Shown in pieces: positions 28,501-34,832 of a DNA stretch of 64,000 nt. The position numbers and the translations under genes are program-made. Position 1 is the first letter of the stretch, and the number at the start of each line of letters is the position of its first letter. Source of the stretch: Dysidea avara (Eukaryota; Porifera; Demospongiae; Dictyoceratida; Dysideidae); the NCBI RefSeq assembly GCF_963678975.1, contig NC_089272.1, forward strand, positions 1,984,001 to 2,048,000. The letters run 5' to 3'. The notes below the pieces were generated by a model. The model saw only the letters and a list, made by a program, of their open reading frames with translations. It did not search any database and was not told the origin of the DNA.

Positions 28501-31097
28501 GTTGACATAATCAGCACTCAGTTCACGAAAGGTATCCTTCATACAAATCTTTGACTTGAAAAAGTTCTTGTACCTTGTCAGGGTCCTTAGTAATAGTACC
28601 ACAAAATTTATTGGTGCCACATCTGGGTAACAATAACGATGAAGTTTGAGACAAACTGGCTCTGTACCACTGTGATTAGATAACACTCACCCGATGTAGT
28701 AGTGAAGAGGAAACTGTCAAGGTAAATTCATGAAGAACCAAAGTAGAAGTTCGTGAGATATAGCTTCTCAAAGTCTGGCCCCGTAACACGGATTGACGTG
28801 AAAGCCACAGACACGGCTGGCAAGTCTCAGTATGGAGTGATCCGAGAGCAAGGAGAGCCCATGGAGGGCCCAAATTAGTCTCCTTGCTTTTACTCCTCTT
28901 CTTAGTTCATTTTATTCTCCCATAAAAAGCCTGCACACCCCTTTACCCATTACCCCAATACTACCACCTGTAATATTGCTACCTGATGAAATATATATAA
29001 ACAGCCTAAAACAGGACATATTTTGAGCATTAGAAGTTTATGCACCCACAGGGTGTTACTCGGTGGGAATTTATTTGTATAGCGTCAGACACTAGGAATT
29101 ACAACCAATATAACTAGTGGCCATATTTAATTGCTAAAGAAGCTTTGTACATTGTAAAGCCAGTATTTGTCTAATCCAGTCACAATAATAATAATCTACT
29201 CATTGTACATCCTTTTGGTACATATCAATACCAGCACTGTCTAAAGGACAGCAACTAATTTTGATTGCTTGTATTGTTGAAGTATTTTCTATGTACTTGT
29301 CAAGTACAACACTTTATGTAGATCCTGTCACTTCTAAGGTACATAATCAAATGATATTGTGTATGCTATACGTATAGTGATAATGTACAAGTCATTTTAT
29401 TTGTTTAGGTATCTTCTTGGGGCACAAGTTTACTAGTGTGGATGGTTTCTATGATGAAAATTTTGACATGAAGAACAGTACCATACAAGAGGCATTGCAT
29501 TTTGTAAGTCATCAGATACACAACATGAATGTGGTGAACAGTTTGTATTGCTACTCTATAGATTGCCTTCAGTTACAAAACAAGGAGTAAAAAGGAAAAT
29601 AACGTTGTTACAAAATTTGTTATACCCACTGTTCCTGTTAAGTTGTTTGATGATGATCCCACAAGGTAGTGGCACACTACAGATCGATATACTCTAATAC
29701 CCTAATAGAGCAGTTTAAGTGCTTCATAAAAATGTGTTCCTAAAAGTAATATAAAGAACAAAATTGTGTACAGCAAGAATTGAACCACTAACCTCTTACT
29801 TTGAGAGTTGATGTCTTACCACTGTACCAAGTGTCTCTAGGTGTCTACAGGCTGTTTTGTATTGCTTATAAGTGCTATTATGTTCATAACCCTGTCAACA
29901 GTTAGAAACTTTGCCAACAGAAGTATCTTTTTAACTGCAAATAGCCTGTTTTAAATACTTTGACTAAAAATGTTGGTGCTTTAGTTGAAATGCTTCAAAC
30001 TGTACCTATAAATTAATTCTGATGAACTTTGGGACATTGTGAAAAGCTAAAATGGCTACAGCTTGTAGGGGGCACAGACCCCTTGATGCCAGGGAAGCCC
30101 CCCCCTCACATCAATTACTTCCTCCACCACTGATCTTAATGCACTATAATGGTTTATAGAATTCAAGAATAAGTTGTGCAAAACAGCACAAGCTTGACAA
30201 TATGGAAGCTAGCCAGGATCTTTAAGTGTAGTTCTAGGGTTTTTAAATCTGTCCCCAGAAATTTTAGAGATTATAGAAGCAGAGACTGTTGCATTTGACT
30301 CTTCTACAATTTAATGCTTTAAACTGTGGAATAAAACTAACTAACTGTAGGAAAACATAAGTTGTGCTACCATACAGTACAGTAGCACAGGTGTAGCAAC
30401 CTGAGATGGGAGGTTGGAGCCCCCTTAAATCTTAAATTGCAAAAAGATTGACCTACCCTAATAGAACAGTCAGCTATTTCTAGTATAAAATTCCCCTCAG
30501 AATTGACTTCAGAAAACTTCTATGGAGCATACCCCTAGACCCCCAAGAGAGAGTATTCTTTACATGCTAAGTATGTGCATTGCACACTGATTTCACAATC
30601 CATCTGGGACAGTGATCTCTATCTCAAATATCAAGCTATGCCTGTGTTGAAGGAATCATTAAGGAGTGGACCTTCCCACAGAAAAAATTGACAGTCTCAC
30701 AATATCTTCACGATACTTGTGGTATATAGTCAAGCCCAAGCAAATAGTATGGGTAGAGACAATTGTTTTATTTGTTGAATTGTCAACTCAGCAATAACAT
30801 AGCTACTGTAAGCTAGCTAAATTAAAAATGGTTTCACTGAATGAAAACTACAACCGATCTATATCCACCACTGTATTTTCACATTCGTTTTAAAACTAGC
30901 ACAAAGGTATGTAATTTAGGGGAGATTATGAGGGGAGATTACTATATAGGGTTATAATTTACATATGTATGTGTTTGCATGTCCACAGATTCTTATCATA
31001 TCACTGTCTACTCTACCCCGATGTGTCATGGTGTAAGAGATCAACTGGCTACCCACATTTACTAACCAGTAATGTAACAGTGCAACACATTTACTAA
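4096..31097 (+). CDS. fng: Fringe-like glycosyltransferase (GT31), ten exons
   Basis: Spliced from ten exons (4096-4590, 19603-19663, 23242-23284, 23386-23415, 23470-23605, 23760-23848, 23905-23978, 29409-29503, 29562-29665, 30989-31097) into a 411-residue protein, the usual Fringe size. Seen: a type II signal anchor at about residues 14-33, a polar acidic stalk to about 135, then a Fringe domain opening with VYFTIKTTETNYKSRL. It has a donor/metal motif YQWFCHFDDDAY (DDD at 218-220), FSSGAFYCIS, the EDDCTIGF block with the likely catalytic Asp (301-304) and the conserved end FLSYHCLLYPDVSWC. Known for the family: Golgi beta-1,3-N-acetylglucosaminyltransferases that extend O-fucose on EGF repeats such as those of Notch. 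All exon junctions are GT-AG and phase-consistent. Odd points: only a 30-bp exon bridges the TDCSSEHK block and WFCH, so that loop is shorter than in vertebrate Fringes, and the stop is inside a minisatellite. The start is the first ATG after an in-frame stop at 4078-4080. Another GT31 subgroup is the main alternative. Confidence 0.85.
4976..5146. mobile_element. 171-bp MITE with TACCRTATT ends
   Basis: The ends TACCATATTGCCTCAAATAG and the reverse complement of the right end (TACCGTATTCTCTCGAATAG) match with a few mismatches, and both run on into GGCCTGG. No transposase. It lies in Fringe intron 1. The target duplication is not clear. Confidence 0.55.
5147..6502. other. Intronic; no gene, repeat fragments
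   Basis: No coding signal. About 5640-5710 carries a CCTGCCTACCTGCC tract of the dispersed family also at 16620 and 22680. About 6040-6320 is a fragment of the element family at 466 and 25974 (AAACCGAGTC, GGTCTGACCC, repeated ACGCCCACTTAT-type words). Confidence 0.5.
6503..6552. repeat. 50-bp sequence duplicated at 10421-10470
   Basis: The 50 bases beginning AACGGAGTAGTACATAATG are identical, on the same strand, at 10421-10470. The left copy runs straight into the inverted repeat at 6541-6600; the right copy does not. Confidence 0.85.
6541..6600. repeat. Perfect 25-nt inverted repeat with 10-nt loop
   Basis: Arms 6541-6565 and 6576-6600 (starting TAAGAAGTGAATATCCC) are perfectly complementary around the loop TACACTCAAT. 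AAGAAGTGAATATA occurs again just downstream. It is probably the core of a foldback MITE. Confidence 0.85.
6661..7022. repeat. Dispersed GGTCCAAATATTTC repeat, left copy
   Basis: Opens with an inverted repeat (6661-6720: TATTTTGGTT ... AACCAAAATA around GGTCCAAATAT). It continues with text such as GGGGTCCAGATATTTCAG and CCTTGCCCTTACCTG that recurs on the opposite strand at 10934-11130. Open frames here are chance. Confidence 0.6.
7577..8700 (-). mobile_element. Decayed LINE reverse transcriptase fragment
   Basis: On the minus strand broken frames read HERLLNLEACGIHG, SSGVPQGSILGPFF, a mutated FADD box (FTDDVILYRK) and, further on, YSLVNRVFLWNCIPYSV, the usual C-terminal tail of jockey/CR1-like reverse transcriptases. 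Order and orientation are those of one element, with frameshifts and stops throughout. It sits antisense in Fringe intron 1 and is non-functional. Confidence 0.65.
8717..9385. mobile_element. hAT-like element with CAGGGGCGTAGC end
   Basis: The right end is the reverse complement of CAGGGGCGTAGCCAGAATTT, a very typical hAT terminus, and the left end CAAGGGTGTAGGAAGGGGGG matches it loosely. The flanking target duplication is not clean (GTGGTGGA / GTGGACCG). It contains a long poly-G tract (about 8731-8752). Confidence 0.45.
9386..10933. other. Intronic; no gene recognised
   Basis: Apart from the 50-bp duplication at 10421-10470 and a CCCCGACCTTCCCC-type run near 10795-10845, I see nothing I can name. 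Confidence 0.55.
10421..10470. repeat. 50-bp sequence duplicated from 6503-6552
   Basis: Identical to 6503-6552 over all 50 bases, ending AAGAAGTGAAT. Confidence 0.85.
10934..11130. repeat. Dispersed GGTCCAAATATTTC repeat, right copy
   Basis: Inverted relative to 6661-7022. It shares AGGTAAGGGCAAAGATAATA, TTTCGGCTGAAATATC and GGGGTCCAAATATTTCA, and has an inner inverted repeat around GTGGACCAGAGGGTCCAC. Confidence 0.6.
11226..11630. mobile_element. hAT-like MITE, TAGGCTTG family, copy 1
   Basis: 405 bp with terminal inverted repeats TAGGCTTGCGCCAATTATGC and, at the right, the reverse complement of TAGGCTTGAGTCAATTATGC. Flanks AATACGTG and AATATGTG are an 8-bp target duplication with one change. 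AGCATAATAGGC recurs near both ends, the usual arrangement of transposase-binding subterminal repeats. The same element is at 62398-62849. The interior holds the ACTCTAATAGAG-type motif (11463-11514). Confidence 0.8.
11463..11514 (-). repeat. ATTAGAGTA/GACTGCTCT motif, two units
   Basis: On the minus strand it reads GACTGTTTTATTAGAGTAT and then GATTGCTCTATCAGAGTATC, inside the hAT-like MITE. Confidence 0.7.
11631..14409. other. Intronic; no gene recognised
   Basis: Longest open frame (12788-13105) has low-complexity composition and no motif. Nothing else nameable, though parts near 12700-13000 resemble in style the stretch at 50650-50990 and may be one dispersed family. Confidence 0.5.
14410..15125. 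repeat. Degenerate minisatellite, about 25-35-bp units
   Basis: About 20 imperfect units built on AACTTGTTTGTAGCTGA followed by ACTCTCTACAGGGTG or a shortened CTCTCTCAAGT. Unit length varies. The antisense open frames in it are repeat translations, not genes. Confidence 0.85.
15126..16249. other. Intronic; no gene recognised
   Basis: Only short open frames without motifs. Nothing recognisable. Confidence 0.5.
16250..16790 (+). repeat. Dispersed repeat family R1, copy 1
   Basis: Shared with 22410-22860 (same strand) and 42880-43180 (opposite strand). Common words are AACAGTGAAAAAAATCAAGCC, split here as CAGTGAAAAA and ATCAAGCC, then GGCTTGGTTATACCTAACC, a CAGGCAGTCAGTCAG tract and an upstream frame reading LSAKIN. 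The three copies are diverged. It could be an old SINE or a spread gene fragment. Confidence 0.65.
16853..17002. mobile_element. Foldback MITE with TA flanks
   Basis: Arms starting GGATGGATGGCTGT and running through ATTCGGGAGTAATAGTGC are inverted at the other end with few mismatches, and the inner arms carry CATTGTAAACAGGAAG / CTTCCTGTTTACAATG. TA precedes and follows, as for Tc1/mariner-type MITEs. Confidence 0.75.
17516..17524 (+). promoter_or_regulatory. TATA-like box TATAAAAGG
   Basis: A near-consensus TATA box, followed by a transcript-like stretch without an open frame. It is inside Fringe intron 1, so it may be an old LTR promoter or chance. Confidence 0.25.
18690..18733 (+). repeat. 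ATTAGAGTA/GACTGCTCT motif, two units
   Basis: GACTGTTCTATTAGGGTGAC then TGCTGTATTAGAGTATCTTG, so the first unit is shortened to 17 bases. Confidence 0.7.
19603..19663 (+). CDS. fng: Fringe-like exon 2
   Basis: Starts VAIISDGSNDNDDLKE after acceptor CCATTTTAG and corresponds to the Fringe 'FTDGED' strand-loop. Donor GTCAGT, phase 1. It is 15.0 kb from exon 1. Confidence 0.8.
20720..21110. repeat. Foldback repeat, long copy of tandem pair
   Basis: Begins AATACCATACCTGTTTCACT. Its right part is a large inverted repeat (20945-21108) built on GGGTAGCAGTGAAATTTGGG and its complement. The word CAGTGAAATTTATCCC recurs several times. The adjacent copy 21111-21395 repeats it without the second arm. 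Confidence 0.7.
21111..21395. repeat. Foldback repeat, short copy of tandem pair
   Basis: Direct repeat of 20720-20990 (same opening, same TAGCAGTGAAATTTATCC, same GAGTATGGTATTAACTGGG). It ends after one arm at ACGAGTGTTGTATT, where ATTACTAGTACTAAT joins as it does in copy 1. Confidence 0.7.
21530..21680. repeat. Foldback repeat, GCCTACACCTACAGGTATAC arms
   Basis: Left arm AAACAAGGAAGGTTGCCTAC... pairs with ...GTAGGCAATCTGCCTTGTTT on the right, with a short loop near 21600. A half copy (CATACACCTGCAGATATACT) is at about 43490-43520. Confidence 0.7.
22123..22170 (-). repeat. ATTAGAGTA/GACTGCTCT motif, degenerate
   Basis: On the minus strand: GACTGTTATATTAGAGTAAA then TCGATCTGGG, plus an outer CTATTAGAATGTACG unit. 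Confidence 0.6.
22410..22860 (+). repeat. Dispersed repeat family R1, copy 2
   Basis: Matches 16250-16790 in order: GAAAGTCAAGTGGCCATTA, ATGTACAGCGGTATGCCAAA, CAGTGAAAAAATCAAGCCC, a GGCAGGCAGGCAGG tract and GGGCTTGGTTATGCCTAACC. Contains ACAAAAGTAAGTCCATGA, which looks like a splice donor. Confidence 0.65.
23242..23284 (+). CDS. fng: Fringe-like exon 3
   Basis: Codes FDVVVTDCSSEHK, aligning with the Fringe block that ends in an Asn/Asp-Cys-Ser motif. Acceptor AATACAG, donor GTAAGA, ends with two bases over. Confidence 0.8.
23386..23415 (+). CDS. fng: Fringe-like exon 4, 30-bp microexon (tentative)
   Basis: Acceptor CTATTACAG and donor GTAAGA give a phase-correct 30-bp exon coding AREKHQNKE plus split codons. 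Other acceptors tried here (23361, 23366, 23376) give a stop or break the phase to exon 5. This is the least certain exon, as vertebrate Fringes have a longer segment at this point. Confidence 0.5.
23470..23605 (+). CDS. fng: Fringe-like exon 5 (DDD motif)
   Basis: Codes YQWFCHFDDDAYLN and IGSKWRF, the nucleotide-sugar and metal-binding core. The exon opens with one base completing a Gly codon and ends in phase 0 at donor GTAAGT. Confidence 0.88.
23760..23848 (+). CDS. fng: Fringe-like exon 6
   Basis: Codes YRFSSGAFYCISSAIM, matching the Fringe 'FATGGAGFCIS' block. Acceptor GATATAG, donor GTACAT. Confidence 0.87.
23905..23978 (+). CDS. fng: Fringe-like exon 7 (catalytic DDCTIG)
   Basis: Codes CKLSRREDDCTIGFVI, where the second Asp corresponds to the catalytic base of the family. 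Preceding intron is only 56 bp; donor GTAAGG. Confidence 0.88.
24219..24260 (+). repeat. ATTAGAGTA/GACTGCTCT motif, two units
   Basis: ATTAGAGTAGCTGACTGACT then GTTCTATTAGAGTATCTC, 240 bases into Fringe intron 7. Confidence 0.7.
24413..24745. mobile_element. hAT-like MITE with 8-bp TSD TTATCTAG
   Basis: 333 bp. Left end TAGAGTTGCAATGATAC and reverse complement of the right end TAGAGATGCAACAATAT agree at about 13 of 17 positions, and the word TAGAGATGCAAC is typical of hAT termini. TTATCTAG is repeated exactly on both sides. The interior is rich in CGATA repeats (ATACGATAC). No coding capacity. Confidence 0.85.
24880..25160 (-). mobile_element. tRNA-derived SINE (probable)
   Basis: On the minus strand it has CTGCCTGGCAGACTCC (A-box-like) and, about 45 bases on, GCAGGTTCGAGGCTGCC (B box). 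It then has a body ending ...CTGTAAAGCCTTAATAAAT near an A/T-rich tail at about 24885. No acceptor-stem pairing, so not a tRNA gene. Confidence 0.5.
25161..25965. other. Intronic; nothing recognised
   Basis: No open frame, repeat or motif that I can name. Confidence 0.5.
26340..26893. mobile_element. Nested CAGGGGC-ended element
   Basis: Left end CAGGGGCAGATCTAGGGGGG, right end the reverse complement of CAAGGGCGGCCCCAGGAATT. Flanks share only ACTAT. Holds a motif array (26444-26475) and a TGGGGCATGCCCCAAGACCC tract common in such elements. Confidence 0.45.
26444..26475 (-). repeat. ATTAGAGTA/GACTGCTCT motif, one unit
   Basis: On the minus strand the best single copy: TTGACTGCTCTATTAGAGTA followed by TTTCGATCTGAA. 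Confidence 0.75.
27080..27815. mobile_element. Nested 736-bp element with about 49-bp TIRs
   Basis: Left end ACCATAGATATACGACTCCT continues to GGAAATGGCGTCACGCACC. The right end is its reverse complement with about four changes. No clear target duplication and no convincing coding frame. Confidence 0.75.
27937..29408. other. Intronic; no gene recognised
   Basis: Contains GTGACCCAGTCTGGGATAAC at about 28282, a word style common in animal dispersed repeats. Open frames on both strands lack motifs. Confidence 0.5.
29409..29503 (+). CDS. fng: Fringe-like exon 8
   Basis: Codes IFLGHKFTSVDGFYDE and continues to QEALHF, the region after the catalytic block where Fringes read '...LIRSGLFHSHLE'. It follows a 5.4-kb intron that holds nested transposons. 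Confidence 0.82.
29562..29665 (+). CDS. fng: Fringe-like exon 9
   Basis: Codes IAFSYKTRSKKENNVV through LFDDDPT, the C-terminal part of the Fringe fold. The 58-bp intron before it has acceptor CTCTATAG; donor GTAGTG is weaker. Confidence 0.8.
29683..29845 (-). mobile_element. tRNA-derived SINE ending in the motif
   Basis: On the minus strand TGGTACAGTGGTAAGACATC (A box) and GTGGTTCAATTCTTGC (B box) have tRNA spacing. The copy runs on to GCACTTAAACTGCTCTATTA and ends TAGAGTATATCGATCTG, i.e. the recurrent motif is its 3' end. The acceptor stem does not pair, so this is a SINE head and not a tRNA gene. It starts 17 bases after Fringe exon 9. Confidence 0.55.
29846..30988. other. Intronic; repeat scraps
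   Basis: No gene. Has a motif half-copy at about 30453-30474 (CCCTAATAGAACAGTCAG) within a stretch of GGAGCCCCC / CCCCTAGACCCCC text like that of the hAT-type elements. Confidence 0.5.
30989..31097 (+). CDS. fng: Fringe-like exon 10 (C-terminus and stop)
   Basis: Codes FLSYHCLLYPDVSWCKR, the hallmark Fringe C-terminal Cys pair, then about 13 residues (HLLTSNVTVQHIY) read from a 32-bp minisatellite. The TAA stop at 31095-31097 is in the second repeat copy. No AATAAA is seen soon after. Confidence 0.85.
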
Positions 31098-31213
31098 CCA
31101 GTAATGTAACAGTGCAACACATTTACTAACCAGTAATGTAACAGTGCAACACATTTACTAACCAGTAATGTAACAGTGCAACACATTTACTAACCAATAA
31201 TGTAACAGTGCAA
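31054..31213. repeat. 32-bp minisatellite, five copies, over the Fringe stop
   Basis: Five near-perfect copies of a 32-bp unit beginning CACATTTACTAACCAGTAAT; the last has one change. The first copy and part of the second are coding. Because 32 is not a multiple of three, the second copy is read in a new frame and gives the stop. Confidence 0.95.
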
Positions 31214-31798
31214 CAATGAACATTCAGTATGTAGCACAATGGCCAACTACTCTTTTGTATTAATTTTGTATCATTATTTATGTGAACATTAATACATATA
31301 TTAAGTGTGTATGAGCAAAGTGATCAGTGCTGACTGTTCAAAATGGTCCCATACAGATAACAGTGACACTGAGAAATTGTTATTACTGTACAGAAATTAC
31401 ATAATGCACAGATATAATATTTATCTAAATGACTACCAAAAGCTTATCCAGGGAAGGCGTTTCAAAATTATCACGCAGCGAAGAAAAAATTATACTGCAG
31501 TGTAAGTCATTAACAGTTTGTAGCTTTTGTTAATTGTTATAGTATGGGGGTAAGTAATTAATCTTTTGGGTTACCAGTAAAATCATTCATAATTTTACTT
31601 TATGCATCATTACAAGCTTAGCTCTCTCTCTTCTTGTAAAGTAGACAGGTTGAGCGTGTTCAGCGTGATGTAAACTCACAGAGTGTGTTTAAAAATCATA
31701 CGACTAAATCTATATTGCTCTTCTTACAATTTTGTACATGTGGTATATATATCGGATCTTGGCTTGATCTCTACAACTTTTTTGGTGATATAATTATA

Positions 31799-32616
31799 TT
31801 TATTTATTTATTTTTATTTAATGCTTTATGGTGAAAAGTGACACCAAAGATCTGATGGTAACTTGCACCATCAGCCTGCCTAAGTACAAAATTATCTACA
31901 ATTATACAATGTTATGTTGATTAATTATAAATGTTTGAAGTTTGTGACTGGAGGTCTGGATTGATGACAGGTTCTGCAAGGACAAAGGAAGTGAAAGGTA
32001 CAGTTGTTGCTCTCGTCAAAATTCGTTAGAAAGTGATTCCATAAGAATGATTTAAGCTTAGATTTGAGAGTAAAATATGATGTGTTTATATCCATTATCG
32101 GCATGGCATTCCACAAAGATGGTAACCGATGGAAGTAAGAATGTCGAGCTGTGTTGTTAAGGTGATGAGGTATCAAGAGTTTATTGCTTGCTCCAGCCCT
32201 AGTAGTAGAAGAGTTGAAACTGATAAAGTTGTTGATGTTGAACTGGTAGGTTGGTGACTTTAGTGACTTGATAGCAAACAGTATGTCCTGCAGTTCAAAT
32301 ATGTATATGAGGGGAAGGAGCTTCAGGTTAATTAGACGATCTTTGTAGCAGCTGGTGTAGTCATTGAGGATGTGTTTAGTGGCTCGGCGTTGGATTCTCT
32401 CAAGGTTAACAATGTCTTTCATCAAATGTGGTTGCCAGATCTGAGTACAGTAAAGTAATTGCGATCTTACCAGGGATACGTACAATCTAACCAAGGTAGT
32501 AGGTGAATGATTGCAGACAAATGTCCGTCGAATTAGACCAAGTGTTCTGTAAGCACGGGCAATGATGGTTTTATGATGTTTCTCCCAGTTCAGATCTTCA
32601 GATAGTATCACGTACT
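31799..32616 (-). mobile_element. 5'-truncated LINE, C-terminal RT part
   Basis: One open minus-strand frame of about 228 codons (32611-31925) begins mid-protein at VILSEDLNWEKH and reads SLVRSQLLYCTQIWQPH, LERIQRRATKHILNDYTSCY and FHRLPSLWNAMPI. This is the thumb and tail region of jockey/CR1-like reverse transcriptases. The 3' end has CACCATAAAGCATTAAAT and a (TAAA)n-like tail. The catalytic RT core is missing, so it is dead. The intact frame suggests a fairly recent insertion. Confidence 0.88.
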
Positions 32617-33983
32617 AGAGTATATTATATATCTCAACCTTTTTCATTTAAAATGTGCTGTTCCTCAGTGTCCATTTTTCCAACATTTCACTCATGGCTG
32701 TTACTGGCACATTTGCCAAAAATTTTGCCTGGTGTATCTCTACAAGAGAGACAGTGGTAATAGTATGGTAACAGAAAGCTGTCCATCCTTTTTTTAGCAT
32801 AATATCATAATGTGAAGCCTATAATTAGCTATATGATAGTAAATTTGGCTGCATGCTGTCTACAGCTAGTGATTACATTTTAACGTAACCTGAGAAATGT
32901 TTTGCTATCAACTAAAGTGTTAACTATAGCTGTACACAGTACTGCACTGCATTGTTGCTGATAAAATGAGTTACAACTGAAACTACTACTAGCAGCTATG
33001 CAATCATGAGAACTTACGAAGCTACTCTAGTTATATAGACAAATAGTAATGTTCCTCATAATACACATGGAATGTATGTGAATTTTGAGAGCTCTGTATG
33101 TGTATAACTTATCATTATGATCATATGGTATGGACTATAATTTTATCATCTGAATTGCATTGTAGTTTAAACTTAATATGTACTGATACACTTTGTGTAT
33201 GCTGTATAATAATTATTAATATAGCTAACATATACCTTAGCAAGCTGTCATATTTTTGCAGTATACTTCCTAGCTGCCCTCTACATGGATGCTTCATAAA
33301 AACATGAACATTTTACTTGTTCAGTGACAGGCCAAGGAAGTATTGACTCCACTAATACTTGTGTGGCAGGTTGTAATGGCATGATCCACATAGTGACACC
33401 AGCAAACCATCTTGACTCTGACTACCATGATGTTGACCATCTTGACTCTGACTACCATGATGTTGACATTCATATAGAATACCTGACTGTCAGTACACAA
33501 GAGAACTATTTCAAAGGCAGAAACTTTAAAACAGTACATTTTTATGGGATTGGTAGTACTCATGCCAGCAATTCAGCAGATCAAGAGCCAACAAATCTTT
33601 ACATGAATGACTTGGTGTCTATAATATGCTCCTCAATTAAGTGGTATCCAATGCATAACGGATAGTTTTCTATGAAATATACATTGTGTACCTAATAATA
33701 ATAATTGTTCATAAACATAACAGTAAATATGTTCAAAAATTCTGGGGACAAAACCTTGATCAACTCTCTGTATGCTGATGTATCAATGACATTATAATTG
33801 TTAGACATCAGGTGGTGTTCTAGACATAGACTTATGATCTTATGGAACAGTTTACCTACTATTCCTAGGGTCATCAGTAGCTAGCATCCCGCTTGTACAA
33901 TAATTTCACTCGAACTATAATAACAGTTAGGTGCATGGAGAAACTTCAGGATTATAGCAAATGATGGTAAATTCTTACAGCAA
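32617..33983. other. No gene established; one orphan open frame
   Basis: A 113-codon + strand frame (33324-33665) starts at GTG, not ATG, after an acceptor-like TTACTTGTTCAG. It contains a 30-bp tandem duplication that repeats HLDSDYHDVD in frame. It could be a terminal exon of an unseen gene or chance. I see no homology. Confidence 0.35.
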
Positions 33984-33991
33984 TAATAAGT

Positions 33992-34427
33992 CAGAGGCGG
34001 CGGAGACACCTATATTTCGGGGGACAAGGGGTCTAGCTTGGTGATGCCATGCAATGCCTAGTTGTAAGCTGAAGACCAAAAAACAAGGTCCTTGCCTGCT
34101 GGCAATAGTTGCCCTCTACCAACTAGACTATATCTCCTTATATACAACCACATAGGTAGCTTGCTACACTGCTCCTAAAAGAACATTGTGACAGGTTTTT
34201 ATTATCAGTTATTATTAATAAACATAATAAAATATGCAACTACATAGGTAGTTTGCTACACTGCTCCTATAAGAATACTGTGACTGGTCTATTAGAGTGT
34301 GCTCTTGACTGTTTTATTAGAGTATCTCAAATGATGCTAGGCTCAGTACAAATCAGTAATTTTAGGGGGGTTAAGCCCCCCATATTTTTTTCACAGGGGC
34401 TGCAGCCCCCCTTCTCCGCCGCCTCTG
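33992..34427. mobile_element. hAT-like element, TIR CAGAGGCGGCGGAGA, 8-bp TSD
   Basis: 436 bp. CAGAGGCGGCGGAGA at the left and its exact reverse complement at the right. TAATAAGT is repeated exactly outside (33984-33991 and 34428-34435). Inside are a tRNA-like stretch on the minus strand (about 34132-34085, TAGTCTAGTTGGTAGAGGGC), the motif array at 34281-34330 and GGGGGTTAAGCCCCCC. No transposase. Confidence 0.88.
34281..34330 (+). repeat. ATTAGAGTA/GACTGCTCT motif, two units
   Basis: GACTGGTCTATTAGAGTGTG then CTTGACTGTTTTATTAGAGT ATCTC, inside the hAT-like element. Units are 25 bases apart. Confidence 0.7.
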
Positions 34428-34734
34428 TAATAAGTGATGTTGTGCGTACCTGGAGATGATTTAGCTGAACAGCGATAATAACTCCAGGGGTATTTGGTGA
34501 ATCATCTTGAGTTTGGCAGTTAATTGTTGGGAGGGACCTGTTATGTATGGTAACTATGGTTGTGCTGTTGTACATGTAAACGAGTAGTATCATTGGGTAG
34601 TATGCATGTCTTGCCCTGTGTTGTTGAAACCATCATGATAAATGAGACATGTATATACATTTACAAATTCAGTAACCCTCGGTCACATGCGACCACAAGG
34701 CTGGTGATCAAGTGATACCAACGTGGGCATGGCA

Positions 34735-34815
34735 AGGGAGAAAAGTAATTACAATTACAAACAAAAACAACAATTACAAACAAAAACAACAATTACAAAA
34801 CAAAACAAAAATATT
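34735..34815. repeat. Short A-rich tandem repeat (ATTACAAACAAAAACAAC)
   Basis: About three units of 18-19 bases. On the minus strand it follows directly on the stop of the endonuclease-bearing element, so it may be that element's 3' tail. Confidence 0.7.
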
Positions 34816-34832
34816 AAATTACAAGTACATTA

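Noticed and set aside
29763..29840. Possible tRNA gene on the minus strand
   Set aside because: A and B boxes are present but the acceptor and other stems do not pair; it is a SINE head.
31305..31505. 66-codon frame after the Fringe stop, ending near a GTAAGT
   Set aside because: No motif, GTG start, and it cannot be joined in frame to the 33324 frame. Possibly 3' UTR of the Fringe-like gene.
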